Assembly (NCBI RefSeq): GCF_003182595.1
Contig: NZ_PDNZ01000003.1
Location: forward strand, 62,001-126,000
Direction: 5' to 3'
From: Prosthecochloris marina
Lineage (GTDB): Bacteria; Bacteroidota; Chlorobiia; Chlorobiales; Chlorobiaceae
Length of the DNA stretch: 64,000 nt
The position numbers were made by a program, and so were the translations under genes. The notes below the pieces were generated by a model, which was not told where the DNA came from, searched no databases, and saw only the letters and a list, made by a program, of their open reading frames with translations. This document shows positions 10,574 through 19,805 of the stretch, piece by piece (position 1 is the first letter of the stretch; every line of letters begins with the position of its first letter).

Positions 10574-12007
10574 TCACCGCTTCTGTGCGTTCTGAATCTC
10601 ACGTGCAACTCCGAGAAGCTTGCCTTCTGTGAAAAAATCACCGATAAGTTGAAGACCTACAGGCAATCCTGAACCATCAAAGCCGGCAGGAACACTGAGT
10701 GCCGGCATTCCGGCTATGCTTGCAGGTACCGTGAAAACATCGGCAAGATACATTTCTAACGGATCATCTATTTTATCACCTATTCCGAACGGAGGAAAAG
10801 GGGATGTAGGGCCTGCTATAACATCCACCTTACTCAACGCTTCTTTGTACCTGTTCAGAAAAACCCTTCTGACTTGTTGAGCTTTTTTATAATAGGTATC
10901 GTAGTAGCCGGCGGAAAGCACGTACGTACCAAGCATAATCCTTCGCTTCACTTCGCTTCCGAAACCTTCCGTCCTCGAGTTTACATACATTCCTGCAAGA
11001 TCTTCCGCATCCTTTGAACGGTAGCCGTATCTTGCACCGTCAAAACGAGCAAGGTTGGATGAAGCTTCCGCAGTTGTCAGAATATAGTAGGCGGCAATCG
11101 CATAGTCGCTTTCGGGCAACGTGATTTGTACAAGCTCCGCCCCTGCTTCGCGAAGCTCTTCAAGGCGTGCATTGACAACCGAAGCAACTCCTTTATCAAG
11201 GGTTTTTGGAAAAAATTCGTTAGGGACACCGATTTTCAGTCCCTTGACCGATACGTTATCCATCTCCTCAGCATAATCCGAGACAGGATGATGAGATGAC
11301 GTCGTATCCGCCTCGTCTTTCCCGGCAATCACACCGAGAACAAGTGCCGCATCATCAGAATTTTTTGACAGTACCCCTATCTGATCAAACGAAGAACCAA
11401 ACGCAACCAGACCGTAGCGCGAGATCCTGCCATAGGTAGGTTTCAAACCAACAACGTTGCAGAAACCAGCCGGCTGCCTGACTGAACCGCCTGTATCGGA
11501 ACCAAGAGCAACCATTGCAAGATCCCCGGCTACAGCTGCCGCAGAACCTCCTGAACTTCCACCTGGCACACGGGTTTGATCATAGGGATTCGGGACCGGT
11601 CCAAACGAGGAATTCTCATTGGAACTGCCCATTGCAAACTCATCCATATTGACTTTACCCAGAAAAATCGCATCTTCGGCAAGCAGCCGCTCAACAGCGG
11701 TTGCATTGTATACCGCACTGTACTGTGAAAGAATACCAGAAGCACACGTAAGGGGAGCATCTTTGACAGAAAGATTATCCTTGATCGCCATCGGGAGCCC
11801 GAAAAGCTTTCCGGGCACATGACCCTCTTCCAGCTTTTTGTCGAGCACTCTTGCACGCTCGATGGCACCTTTATCAAATACCGTTATATAGACATTGTTG
11901 TCGCGGTTCTTTTGAATCCGCTCGATATACCCGCGTACCACCGTTTCACAGTTGATTTCGCGAGCGAGAAGCTTTTTGCGCAGACTTAGGTATGAGGAAA
12001 ATTGCAC
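10574..12007 (-). CDS. gatA: Glutamyl-tRNA(Gln) / aspartyl-tRNA(Asn) amidotransferase subunit A
   Basis: Amidase subunit of GatCAB, which turns misacylated Glu-tRNA(Gln) or Asp-tRNA(Asn) into the amide form by releasing ammonia from glutamine. The amidase-signature catalytic parts are present: Lys in [11 protein letters not shown], then [13 protein letters not shown] and [13 protein letters not shown] with the two serines of the Ser-cisSer-Lys triad. The frame is open back to 12106, but family alignment from memory puts the start at [10 protein letters not shown], which is GTG at 12007, giving 477 residues. The start is the least certain point. gatB and gatC are not nearby. Confidence 0.94.
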   Translation of the reverse strand: MQFSSYLSLRKKLLAREINCETVVRGYIERIQKNRDNNVYITVFDKGAIERARVLDKKLEEGHVPGKLFGLPMAIKDNLSVKDAPLTCASGILSQYSAVYNATAVERLLAEDAIFLGKVNMDEFAMGSSNENSSFGPVPNPYDQTRVPGGSSGGSAAAVAGDLAMVALGSDTGGSVRQPAGFCNVVGLKPTYGRISRYGLVAFGSSFDQIGVLSKNSDDAALVLGVIAGKDEADTTSSHHPVSDYAEEMDNVSVKGLKIGVPNEFFPKTLDKGVASVVNARLEELREAGAELVQITLPESDYAIAAYYILTTAEASSNLARFDGARYGYRSKDAEDLAGMYVNSRTEGFGSEVKRRIMLGTYVLSAGYYDTYYKKAQQVRRVFLNRYKEALSKVDVIAGPTSPFPPFGIGDKIDDPLEMYLADVFTVPASIAGMPALSVPAGFDGSGLPVGLQLIGDFFTEGKLLGVAREIQNAQKR

Positions 12008-12206
12008 CGCTCTTGTTTCAATGAAAATTGTTGTAATCCGATATTCCCGCATGTCGACGCTGCAGTATCCCCAGCGCCGCTCAATGTTTGGCTTGTATAA
12101 TAACAAATAACTGCATATAATTCAATTTCATGTATTTTGATTTCCGTTGAGCGCATGCCTTTGCTTTTCAGCCGAAAGACAAGGGCAATGATGAAATGAC
12201 GATTTA

Positions 12207-13055
12207 ATGCCTCGAATGTCAACTATGGATTTTTCGGCAGCATTTACATCTCGCTGGTTCAAGTCTGCAACCGACCCCCAGGACGAACAAATCAGGCGTG
12301 ATCTGAAAGCAACCTGTGAACTTCCCGAACATGTCGCCATTATTATGGATGGTAACGGCAGGTGGGCACGACAAAAAGGGAAAACTCGCATAGAAGGACA
12401 TGCCGCCGGTGTCGACGCTGTCCGTGATGTCGTTGAAGCTGCTGCCCAGTTGGATATGCAGTACCTCACTCTTTTCACCTTTTCAACCGAAAACTGGAAA
12501 AGACCAGAAAAAGAGATTTCCTCGTTAATGCAGCTTTTAATTAAAGTCCTGCAGAAAGAAGCAAAAGAATTGTACCGCAACAACGTCAGACTTCATGTCA
12601 TCGGCGACATCCAGCAACTTCCCGGAAAAGTCCGTGACACACTCGAGGAAACGGTAGAACTCACAAAAGACAATACCGGGCTTACACTTTGTATAGCGTT
12701 GAGTTACAGTGGAAAATGGGATATCTTGCAGGCTTGTAAAACAATCTGTCACGAAATCGAGAGTGGACGTCTCACTTCGGATGAGATCGATGAACGCCTT
12801 CTTGAATCGTTTCTTTCAACAAAGGGCATACCGGAACCCGAACTGCTGATACGAACAAGCGGTGAATTCCGGATAAGCAATTTTCTTTTATGGCAAAGTG
12901 CCTATTCGGAAATATATTTCACCAACACCTACTGGCCTGATTTTCGCCGAAGTCAGCTGTACGATGCAATAAGGGATTTTCAGAAACGTGAACGCCGTTT
13001 CGGCCTGACAAGCGAACAACTCAAAAGCAAAAAAGCTTTACCAAGCAGGTTATAA
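12207..13055 (+). CDS. uppS: Undecaprenyl diphosphate synthase (cis-prenyltransferase)
   Basis: The 282-residue enzyme condenses isopentenyl diphosphate onto farnesyl diphosphate to make the C55 carrier lipid for peptidoglycan and O-antigen. Signature motifs are HVAIIMDGNGRWA (catalytic Asp), the TLFTFSTENWKRP segment, and RTSGEFRISNFLLWQSAYSE near the C-terminus. An N-terminal extension of about 45 residues precedes the catalytic start. Three in-frame ATGs (12207, 12216, 12225) could begin it; none has a strong Shine-Dalgarno. It is followed after 5 bp by bamA, so the two form an envelope operon. Confidence 0.95.
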   Translation: MPRMSTMDFSAAFTSRWFKSATDPQDEQIRRDLKATCELPEHVAIIMDGNGRWARQKGKTRIEGHAAGVDAVRDVVEAAAQLDMQYLTLFTFSTENWKRPEKEISSLMQLLIKVLQKEAKELYRNNVRLHVIGDIQQLPGKVRDTLEETVELTKDNTGLTLCIALSYSGKWDILQACKTICHEIESGRLTSDEIDERLLESFLSTKGIPEPELLIRTSGEFRISNFLLWQSAYSEIYFTNTYWPDFRRSQLYDAIRDFQKRERRFGLTSEQLKSKKALPSRL

Positions 13056-13060
13056 CAACG

Positions 13061-15523
13061 ATGTACAATTCCATGAAACAACTACAGTTATCCTGGCATA
13101 CCGTTGCCGTAGTTTTATTACTTCTTTTCATAACAACAGTTCATGCTCCCCCTGCTTCGGCACAAACAAACCGACAACCAAAAGCTGCACGTTACACCGT
13201 TTCCAACATATCATTCAGCGGCCTGAGGACAATCAGCGAGAATCAACTCCTCAACAGCCTCCCGCTAAAAAAAGGAGATACCGTCAGCATACCGGGCACT
13301 GAAATCCCTGGTGCCATAGAATATCTTTGGGCGCAAAAAAAGTTCAGCGATATCCAGGCAGAGCAGGATATAGCCGGAAACATGATCGATCTCCGTTTTG
13401 TCGTCAATGAACTTCCCTTGCTCGATGGCGTTGTTTTCGAAGGCAACGACAAACTCAAAGACAAAGAGCTGGAGAAAATCGCTGCTCTCTACCCGGGAAG
13501 GCATATCGATGAACAGAGCCTCCTGACTGCAGCAAGCAAGATCCAGGAAACCTATAAAGAAAAAGGTTATTTGCGGGCGAAGATCGAGTACTCGCTGAAA
13601 CAACTCGAGAATGGAAGAGTAACGGCACTTTTTTCAATTGATGAAAAGTCGAAGGTGATCATCGAAAAAATCCGGTTCCACGGCAACGACGCATTCAAAG
13701 ACGGAAAACTCCGGGGCGTGTTCGAGGAAACCAGCCAGAACGCATGGTGGAAAACTATTTTCGGACAACCCAAACTCGATACAGAAAAATACAACCAGGA
13801 TAAAAAACTGCTTGTTGATTTTTACCGTGAAAACGGCTACCGGGACATGACAATCGTGCGGGACTCCATCTCGTATACGAAAGACCAGAAAGGATTGAAC
13901 ATCGATATCTTTCTCGAGGAAGGTCCTGTCTATTACATCAGAGATATCACATGGAACGGCAACACCAAAGATTTTGCAACAACCGACATCCTCACCACAG
14001 TTTTCGATATAAGAAAAGGCGACCGCTACAATGCGAAAAAAATCCAGGAACAGCTGAACTTTTCAAAAGACAACCGAGACGTCGCCTCACTCTACCTTGA
14101 CCGGGGATATCTTGCCTTTCGTTCATCCCTGCAGGAACAGGTCGTCCCGCCCGACTCGGTTGACCTGAACATATCACTGTTCGAAGGGGATCAGTTCAGA
14201 CTTGGAAAAATCAATATCGAGGGTAATACGAAAACCAAGGATCATGTTATCCGCCGCGAACTGCGTACCGTTCCTGGAGACATGTTCAGCCGGAAAAATG
14301 TTGTCAGAAGTGTCAGGGAAATCTCGATGTTGAACTACTTCGATCCTGAAAGCACGAGGCCCGACATTCAACCGGATGAGGCGAGCAAGACCGTCGACAT
14401 CACCTACAATGTCACCGAGAAACAGACCGATACATTCAACGCCTCGGTCGGTTACAGCGGCAATATCGGCTTTACCGGTGCGTTGGGCGTGACGTTCAAC
14501 AACTTTTCGTTGCAGGACCTTTTCAATGGTGAAGCATGGGATCCGCTGCCGCATGGTGACGGCCAGAAGCTCTCTTTCCAATGGCAGTTCGGCAACGAAG
14601 ACTACCGGACACTCTCTCTGTCATTTACCGAGCCCTGGGCATTCGGCACCCCGACCGCCTTGGGTTTTTCTGTCTTCAAAACAAAAAGAAACTACACCGA
14701 TGACGGCGATGACGATAACCTGCTCAAACAAACAGGAGCGTCGCTCAATATCGGCAGACGCCTTAGCTGGCCAGACGATTATTTCTCGATCAACTGGAAA
14801 CTGAAATACCTGCACAGTGAAGGTGAGCTTCTGAGCTTTGTCGATTCCGAAAATCAGCCCGATACGGCCGACGAGGTCTCGATAACACAAACCATTTCAA
14901 GAAACAGTATCGACAACCCCATCTATCCACGCAGAGGAAGCAATAACTCTCTATCGACACAGCTTGCAGGCGGTCTACTGCCGGGCACCGTAGATTTCTA
15001 CAAGTTTATCGCCAGCTCGAGCTGGTACGTGCCGCTCGGAGGTGATTTTGTCCTGAACCTTTCGACGCAACACGGTTATCTCGACACGTTCAGTGAAGGC
15101 GATTACATCCCGTATACCGACTCGTTCTACATGGGAGGCAGCGGCCTCTCTTCGCTCTCAACCGTTCCATTACGCGGCTACGACGACCGGGCGCTGGGTG
15201 AGCTCAATGATGATACCGGTCTTTATACCGGCCGGGTTTACTCGAAGTTCACCACTGAACTGCGCTACCCTCTGACACTTTCACCGACAGCAAGCGTGTA
15301 TGCCCTTGCGTTTGTCGAGGCCGGCAACCTGTGGGGCTCGGTGGAAGATATGGACTACAGCGACCTGAAAAGATCTGCCGGATTAGGCCTGAGACTGTAC
15401 CTGCCGATCATCGGTCTCGTCGGGCTCGATTACGGTTACGGGTTCGACCCTGTCGCAAGCAACCCGGGAGCCGATAACCAGGGATGGAAATTCATTTTCA
15501 GCTTCGGTCAATTCGCCCAATAA
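13061..15523 (+). CDS. bamA: Outer-membrane protein assembly factor BamA (Omp85)
   Basis: The 820-residue Omp85 protein has a signal peptide (hydrophobic residues 14-29, cut near ASAQ). Tandem POTRA domains fill about residues 44-430 (for example VSNISFSGLRTISENQLL, IEKIRFHGNDAFKDGKLR, LGKINIEGNTKTKDHVI), and a 16-strand barrel completes the protein. The lid-loop motif appears as PLRGYDDRALG. It folds and inserts beta-barrel proteins, presumably including the barrel paralogues encoded just downstream. The C-terminus reads KFIFSFGQFAQ, slightly past the usual terminal aromatic. It is coupled with uppS. Confidence 0.95.
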   Translation: MYNSMKQLQLSWHTVAVVLLLLFITTVHAPPASAQTNRQPKAARYTVSNISFSGLRTISENQLLNSLPLKKGDTVSIPGTEIPGAIEYLWAQKKFSDIQAEQDIAGNMIDLRFVVNELPLLDGVVFEGNDKLKDKELEKIAALYPGRHIDEQSLLTAASKIQETYKEKGYLRAKIEYSLKQLENGRVTALFSIDEKSKVIIEKIRFHGNDAFKDGKLRGVFEETSQNAWWKTIFGQPKLDTEKYNQDKKLLVDFYRENGYRDMTIVRDSISYTKDQKGLNIDIFLEEGPVYYIRDITWNGNTKDFATTDILTTVFDIRKGDRYNAKKIQEQLNFSKDNRDVASLYLDRGYLAFRSSLQEQVVPPDSVDLNISLFEGDQFRLGKINIEGNTKTKDHVIRRELRTVPGDMFSRKNVVRSVREISMLNYFDPESTRPDIQPDEASKTVDITYNVTEKQTDTFNASVGYSGNIGFTGALGVTFNNFSLQDLFNGEAWDPLPHGDGQKLSFQWQFGNEDYRTLSLSFTEPWAFGTPTALGFSVFKTKRNYTDDGDDDNLLKQTGASLNIGRRLSWPDDYFSINWKLKYLHSEGELLSFVDSENQPDTADEVSITQTISRNSIDNPIYPRRGSNNSLSTQLAGGLLPGTVDFYKFIASSSWYVPLGGDFVLNLSTQHGYLDTFSEGDYIPYTDSFYMGGSGLSSLSTVPLRGYDDRALGELNDDTGLYTGRVYSKFTTELRYPLTLSPTASVYALAFVEAGNLWGSVEDMDYSDLKRSAGLGLRLYLPIIGLVGLDYGYGFDPVASNPGADNQGWKFIFSFGQFAQ

Positions 15524-15666
15524 CCGGACGGTTTTTAGCGGTTTTTATTATGATTCATCATTGAAAACAATTATCTTCTAAAAGTAAGAGTAAGTTTCTG
15601 ATGAAGCTTCTTATTATTCGGTAGCAGTACTTAACCTGTTCCTACGAACAAAACATGGAGGAAACA

Positions 15667-16320
15667 ATGAAAAAAGCACTATCACTTTTAATGGTATTCC
15701 TGGTAGCAGTCATGTGGTCTGCTCCTGGTTTCAGCGCAGACAAGTATGTCAGCGGTAGTATCGGTATCAACTGGATGAGCGATGCTGATCTGGAGCCTGA
15801 TTTTGATTATGATTATGATGATTATGACCTTGAAGCCGGCTTCGACTCAGGCATAACACTTCTTGGTGCATTTGGCTGCGATTACGGCGATTACAGGCTT
15901 GAAGGCGAACTCGGATACCAGAGTGGAGATGTCGACTCGCTTGAGTTTTCAGGAGAAGACGGTGAGTATGATGACATTTCAGGTGACGTCACTATTCTCT
16001 CGCTCCTCGTAAACGGCTACTACGACATCGATCTCGGCGGCGGTTTTGAGTTGTCTCCAACTGTCGGTGTAGGCGTAGCTCAAGTCAAAGCTGATGATGT
16101 CGAATTGTATGACAATGCACCTGACTGGTCAGTCAGCGAGGTAACCTTTGCCTACCAGGCTGGTATCGGGCTGGGTATTCCAGTTTCCGACGGCATTATG
16201 CTCGATGCTCGTTATCGCTATTTTGGGACAACTGATTTTACCGTCGAATTTAGCGAGTACCAGTTTAACACGAACATGGAAAGCCACAGCGCTCTGCTCG
16301 GCTTGCGTGTCAACTTGTAA
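15667..16320 (+). CDS. Small outer-membrane beta-barrel protein, paralogue 2
   Basis: The 217-residue product has a signal peptide ending GFSADKYVSGS, a barrel of the same family as the gene at 8.7 kb, and the C-terminus ALLGLRVNL. The start is the ATG at 15667: a strong GGAGGAA (15657-15663) lies in front, and the ATG at 15655 partly overlaps that site. The first surface loop is an Asp/Tyr run (DFDYDYDDYD) encoded by a repetitive GATTAT-type tract at about 15800-15830. The conserved GCDYGDYRLEGELGYQ strand is shared with the next two genes. Confidence 0.85.
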   Translation: MKKALSLLMVFLVAVMWSAPGFSADKYVSGSIGINWMSDADLEPDFDYDYDDYDLEAGFDSGITLLGAFGCDYGDYRLEGELGYQSGDVDSLEFSGEDGEYDDISGDVTILSLLVNGYYDIDLGGGFELSPTVGVGVAQVKADDVELYDNAPDWSVSEVTFAYQAGIGLGIPVSDGIMLDARYRYFGTTDFTVEFSEYQFNTNMESHSALLGLRVNL

Positions 16321-16338
16321 TCCGATTGTTCGATCATT

Positions 16339-16368
16339 AAAGGAGGCTTTCGAGCCTCCTTTTTTTTG
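16339..16368 (+). terminator. Intrinsic terminator after barrel paralogue 2
   Basis: The stem AAAGGAGGCT / AGCCTCCTTT (16339-16348 with 16353-16362) has a UUCG tetraloop and is followed by a T-run. It makes the gene a separate transcription unit. Confidence 0.9.
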
Positions 16369-16397
16369 CCCTATAGGAACCTTCTCTTAAAAAACAG

Positions 16398-16426
16398 TTG
16401 ATAAAACTGCGAAAAACACGTAAACT
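16398..16426 (+). promoter_or_regulatory. Candidate sigma-70-type promoter for barrel paralogue 3
   Basis: TTGATA (16398-16403), a 17-bp spacer and TAAACT (16421-16426) lie about 87 bp before the ATG and just after the preceding terminator. This is a sequence match only. Confidence 0.35.
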
Positions 16427-16512
16427 TCTGTTAAGCGGCAAGATACTTTTCTCTGCATGTAGGATGCGTGAGTGCTTCATGCTTTTTACTAACCTAACTT
16501 GACAAAAAAACT

Positions 16513-17238
16513 ATGAAAAAAGCAATTTCACTATTGGCTGTTTTCTTGGTTGCAGTCATGTGGTCAGCCTCCGGTTTCAGCGCCGACAAGTATGTCAGCG
16601 GTAGTATCGGTATTTCCTGGATGAGTGACACCGAGATAGATAATATCGACAGCCCTTTTGAAGAGTTTCAAGAAATTGACGACGCTGAACTCGGTTTCGG
16701 CTCAGGCCTTACCCTTCTTGGAGCTCTCGGCTGTGATTATGGTGACTACAGAGTTGAAGGTGAGCTTGGCTATCAGACCAATGATGTCGATGAATTGACT
16801 GCAAACGCTTATTGTAATAATAGACAAGGTGAAGTCGATCTTGACGTCGAGCTCGACGGCGATGTCACCATTCTCTCTCTTCTCATGAACGGTTATTACG
16901 ATATCCATCTTGGTGGCGGCGTTGAACTTTCACCGACCGTCGGTGTCGGCGTGGCTCAGGTTTCCATGGATGACGTCAGGGTCAATAGCGCAACGCAGAC
17001 ATGCCCAGACGGTGACTGTTCTCCTGTTGACTTAGGTGACCTCGAAGACGGCAGTCTCGATATCAATGAAGTTACCTTTGCCTACCAAGCAGGTATCGGC
17101 CTCGGTATTCCTGTTGCAGACAATATCATGCTCGATGCACGCTACCGCTACTTTGCAACGACCGATTTTACCATGCTTGCAGCGAACACCAATCTCGACA
17201 GTCACAGTGGCCTGCTTGGTTTTAGAGTCATGTTCTGA
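16513..17238 (+). CDS. Small outer-membrane beta-barrel protein, paralogue 3
   Basis: The 241-residue product is the longest of the tandem barrel genes. Its signal peptide ends GFSADKYVSGS. Barrel strands are nearly the same as in paralogue 2 (GCDYGDYRVEGELGYQ, MLDARYRYF, GLLGFRVMF). The extra length is in the surface loops: an acidic first loop (SDTEIDNIDSPFEEFQEIDD), a second with AYCNNRQGEVDLDVELDGD, and a Cys-containing third (TCPDGDCSPVD). The loop cysteines could form disulfides. It stands between two terminators, hence likely monocistronic. Confidence 0.85.
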   Translation: MKKAISLLAVFLVAVMWSASGFSADKYVSGSIGISWMSDTEIDNIDSPFEEFQEIDDAELGFGSGLTLLGALGCDYGDYRVEGELGYQTNDVDELTANAYCNNRQGEVDLDVELDGDVTILSLLMNGYYDIHLGGGVELSPTVGVGVAQVSMDDVRVNSATQTCPDGDCSPVDLGDLEDGSLDINEVTFAYQAGIGLGIPVADNIMLDARYRYFATTDFTMLAANTNLDSHSGLLGFRVMF

Positions 17239-17259
17239 TTCATTGCCGGATTTTTCCTG

Positions 17260-17288
17260 AAAAAGGGAGGCTTGATGCCCCCCTTTTT
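17260..17288 (+). terminator. Intrinsic terminator after barrel paralogue 3
   Basis: AAAAAGGGAGGC and GCCCCCCTTTTT form a 12-bp stem with one mismatch and a short loop, ending in a T-run. Confidence 0.85.
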
Positions 17289-17395
17289 CATTTCAAGTCA
17301 TTCATTGCTGTGCTTTTTTCATTGAATTTCATACCTTTGTCCCCGACTGAAAAGTCAACATGTATTCAAAAATGTTTAACAGCAGTAACACAGCA

Positions 17396-18061
17396 ATGAA
17401 AAAAGCATTATTACTATCAATGGCATTGATGGTGGCGGTCATGTGGTCCGCACCTGGTTTCAGCGCAGACAAATATGTCAGCGGCAGCATGGGCATCGTC
17501 TGGGTGGACGATATCGAATTTGAAGATCACGATACCGATGATTCCGATGAAGGCTTCGAGCTCGGCACCGATTCAGGAATCACCCTTTTGGGTGCCTATG
17601 GTTGCGATTACGGCGACTACCGCCTGGAAGCGGAACTCGGCTACCAGACAAATGATATTGCATCATGGGCCGAAGTCTCTTCGAACGAAAAATATAACGA
17701 TGAAAGTGAAGACCTTGACGAAGACGGCAATGTCTCGGTACTCTCTCTCATGCTCAACGGCGCTTACGATATCGACCTGGGTAACGATGTGGAAGTATAC
17801 CCATACGCTGGTGTAGGTGTCGCTCACATCACATTCGAGGATGCACCGCTCTGTTTTGAAGGCAGCTCTTTCAGAAACAAGGATGTTTTTTCACTGGCAT
17901 ACCAGGTCGGTGCCGGTATCGCCATTCCAGTCAGCGAAAACATCCAGCTCGATGCACGGTATCGCTACTTCGTCGCCGAAGGGTTTTCCATGGATAAACC
18001 CGCAGCCAATGGAGATCTCTCAAGCCACAGCGCTCTGCTTGGCCTTCGTGTAGGCATATAA
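17396..18061 (+). CDS. Small outer-membrane beta-barrel protein, paralogue 4
   Basis: The 221-residue product starts at ATG 17396 by alignment with its paralogues (MKKALLLSMALMVAVMWSAP); an in-frame ATG 36 bp upstream would add a non-signal-like leader. The mature part keeps the GCDYGDYRLEAELGYQ strand and ends ALLGLRVGI. Loop 1 is highly acidic (EFEDHDTDDSDEGFE), loop 2 is SEDLDEDGN, and loop 3 has one Cys (PLCFEGSSFRN). It is the last of three head-to-tail copies downstream of bamA. Confidence 0.85.
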   Translation: MKKALLLSMALMVAVMWSAPGFSADKYVSGSMGIVWVDDIEFEDHDTDDSDEGFELGTDSGITLLGAYGCDYGDYRLEAELGYQTNDIASWAEVSSNEKYNDESEDLDEDGNVSVLSLMLNGAYDIDLGNDVEVYPYAGVGVAHITFEDAPLCFEGSSFRNKDVFSLAYQVGAGIAIPVSENIQLDARYRYFVAEGFSMDKPAANGDLSSHSALLGLRVGI

Positions 18062-18080
18062 AACAGCATTGCTGTCAACG

Positions 18081-18111
18081 AAAAAAGGGGGCCGTGAAGC
18101 CTCCTTTTTTT
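18081..18111 (+). terminator. Intrinsic terminator after barrel paralogue 4
   Basis: A 12-bp stem with one G-T pair (AAAAAAGGGGGC with GCCTCCTTTTTT) is followed by Ts. Confidence 0.85.
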
Positions 18112-18144
18112 GTTTATACACTCTGTAAGCAAAACAAAAACCAT

Positions 18145-18738
18145 TCATGAACTACCCTTGATCCTGTCGATTTCATCACGCAGACGAGCCGCTTCTTCAT
18201 AATCTTCACGTTTGACAGCGTCCTCGAGCATTTTCTGCAGCTCACCGAGCGATGATTCTGTTTTACCTGTAATTTCTTTCGGCGTTTCTTGCCCGCTGTC
18301 GGTTTCGGCAACTTCAGCTTCCTCCTGTTGCTCTTCCCTGATTCCAGCCTCATTCATAATCTCTTCTGAAACATATATAGGAGCCCCGAACCGAACCGCT
18401 ATAGCTATTGCATCGCTTGGTCTCGCATCGATCTCCTGGGTTTCACCATGCATTTCACAGATTACTTTGGCATAGAAAGTTTCATTATGCAGTTCATCGA
18501 TGAACACCTCTTTGACATTGAGGTTGAATGTATCGGCAATCGTCTTGAACAGATCATGAGTAAAGGGTCGTGGAGGCTTTATGTTTTCAAGTTTTAGAGC
18601 TATAGCCTGTGCCTCGAAACCACCGATTATGATCGGCAACTTCCTTTTGCCATCGACTTCATAAAGAATAAGCGCATACGCCCCGTTTGTATGCGGACTG
18701 GTTGACAGCCCAAGTATATCAACCTGAAGTTTATCCAT
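18145..18738 (-). CDS. Bifunctional nuclease (BFN, DUF151) family protein with UVR motif
   Basis: The 197-residue protein has an N-terminal BFN/DUF151 domain (about 1-130; LPIIIGGFEAQAIALKLE, IDARPSDAIAIAVRFGAPI), an acidic Glu-rich linker (REEQQEEAEVAETD), and a C-terminal UvrB/UvrC-interaction motif (KREDYEEAARLRDEIDRI). Plant members have been described as bifunctional nucleases; bacterial roles are unsettled. The UVR helix pair suggests contact with DNA-repair or Clp-type partners. It lies downstream of etfA on the same strand with a 90-bp gap. Confidence 0.88.
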   Translation of the reverse strand: MDKLQVDILGLSTSPHTNGAYALILYEVDGKRKLPIIIGGFEAQAIALKLENIKPPRPFTHDLFKTIADTFNLNVKEVFIDELHNETFYAKVICEMHGETQEIDARPSDAIAIAVRFGAPIYVSEEIMNEAGIREEQQEEAEVAETDSGQETPKEITGKTESSLGELQKMLEDAVKREDYEEAARLRDEIDRIKGSS

Positions 18739-18828
18739 CTCAACGACTTTTTTTCTGCAAAAGTTATCTCAATTCCAAAAGGCCGTAGCTCTCGCGAATA
18801 AAATCAACTAACAATAAAACCACACAAA

Positions 18829-19803
18829 TCATTTCATGCGCTGAAAATCACAAACTGCCCTTTCCAGTAGCGGCACGACCTCCGTAATGTCACCGACAAT
18901 CCCGTAATCGGCAACCTTGAATATGGGAGCTTCCCTGTCACGATTTATAGCAATAACGGTTTCGGCACCGGCAATACCTGCAAGATGCTGTGGAGCTCCT
19001 GAAATACCACAGGCAATGTAAAGCCTTGGTGCGACACTCCTGCCGGTCTGACCTATCTGATCGGAATGAGGCCGCCACCCCTCATCGACAGCCGAACGAC
19101 TGGCGCCAACAACACCGCCAAGTGACGTTGCCAACGATTCGAGCAGAGCAAAGTTTTCACTGCTGCCAACCCCCCTGCCACCTGCAACGAGAATATCCGA
19201 CTCGGTTATATCTTTTCTTCCCTTGTTGTAGATAACCCCCTTCAGTACCGAATTACTCTTGGAAAGACATTCTCCTTTGCCCTCAAGAATTTCAACGTCG
19301 TTTTCACCAAGCCCTTCAAAAGAGTACGATCGTGGAGCAACGGTGTACACCGCTCTTTTTTTCAAATTCTCTACCACAGCGCTAACAGTACCTGCATACA
19401 TTGTTGTCACTGCCTTCAGCAAACCGTTTCCATCCAATCCGATAACACAATCCGATGCAAGAGCTGCATCGAGGCGCATGGCGATGCGAGGGGCGAGATC
19501 CTTGCCCATCGCCGTATTTGCGAAAAAAATATTTTCGGCGTTAGTATGACCGGCCATCTCAACAATTGCCCCTGCATAGCATTCTGGGCAATAATCATGA
19601 AAAGCCGCATCATTCAACATGTAAATCCTGCCCTTTCCGCCACACCGGCTTCTGATGACGTTTTTATCGACATCACCCATAACCAGACCGTAAACATCCG
19701 TTTTTCCCAAAACCTCCACCATATGCTGTACAGTGTGCCATACATCAACCGAGGCCTTCTTGACAGCCCCTTGCCTCTGCTCAAGTATTACCAAGAAACT
19801 CAT
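18829..19803 (-). CDS. etfA: Electron transfer flavoprotein alpha subunit
   Basis: The 324-residue ETF alpha subunit has the C-terminal FAD-binding domain motifs VGSSENFALLESLA, GASRSAVDEGW, QIGQTGRSVAPRLYIACGIS and AINRDREAPIFKVADYGIVGD. With EtfB it forms a soluble heterodimer passing electrons between dehydrogenases and a membrane or ferredoxin partner. It starts 2 bp after etfB; its Shine-Dalgarno (AAAGGAGG) lies inside the end of etfB, so synthesis is coupled. No acyl-CoA dehydrogenase or ETF:quinone oxidoreductase gene is nearby, so the partner is unknown. Confidence 0.93.
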   Translation of the reverse strand: MSFLVILEQRQGAVKKASVDVWHTVQHMVEVLGKTDVYGLVMGDVDKNVIRSRCGGKGRIYMLNDAAFHDYCPECYAGAIVEMAGHTNAENIFFANTAMGKDLAPRIAMRLDAALASDCVIGLDGNGLLKAVTTMYAGTVSAVVENLKKRAVYTVAPRSYSFEGLGENDVEILEGKGECLSKSNSVLKGVIYNKGRKDITESDILVAGGRGVGSSENFALLESLATSLGGVVGASRSAVDEGWRPHSDQIGQTGRSVAPRLYIACGISGAPQHLAGIAGAETVIAINRDREAPIFKVADYGIVGDITEVVPLLERAVCDFQRMK

Positions 19804-19805
19804 CG

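Noticed and set aside
12008..12106. N-terminal extension of GatA to 12106
   Set aside because: The 33 extra residues do not resemble the family N-terminus; the GTG at 12007 matches the usual start.
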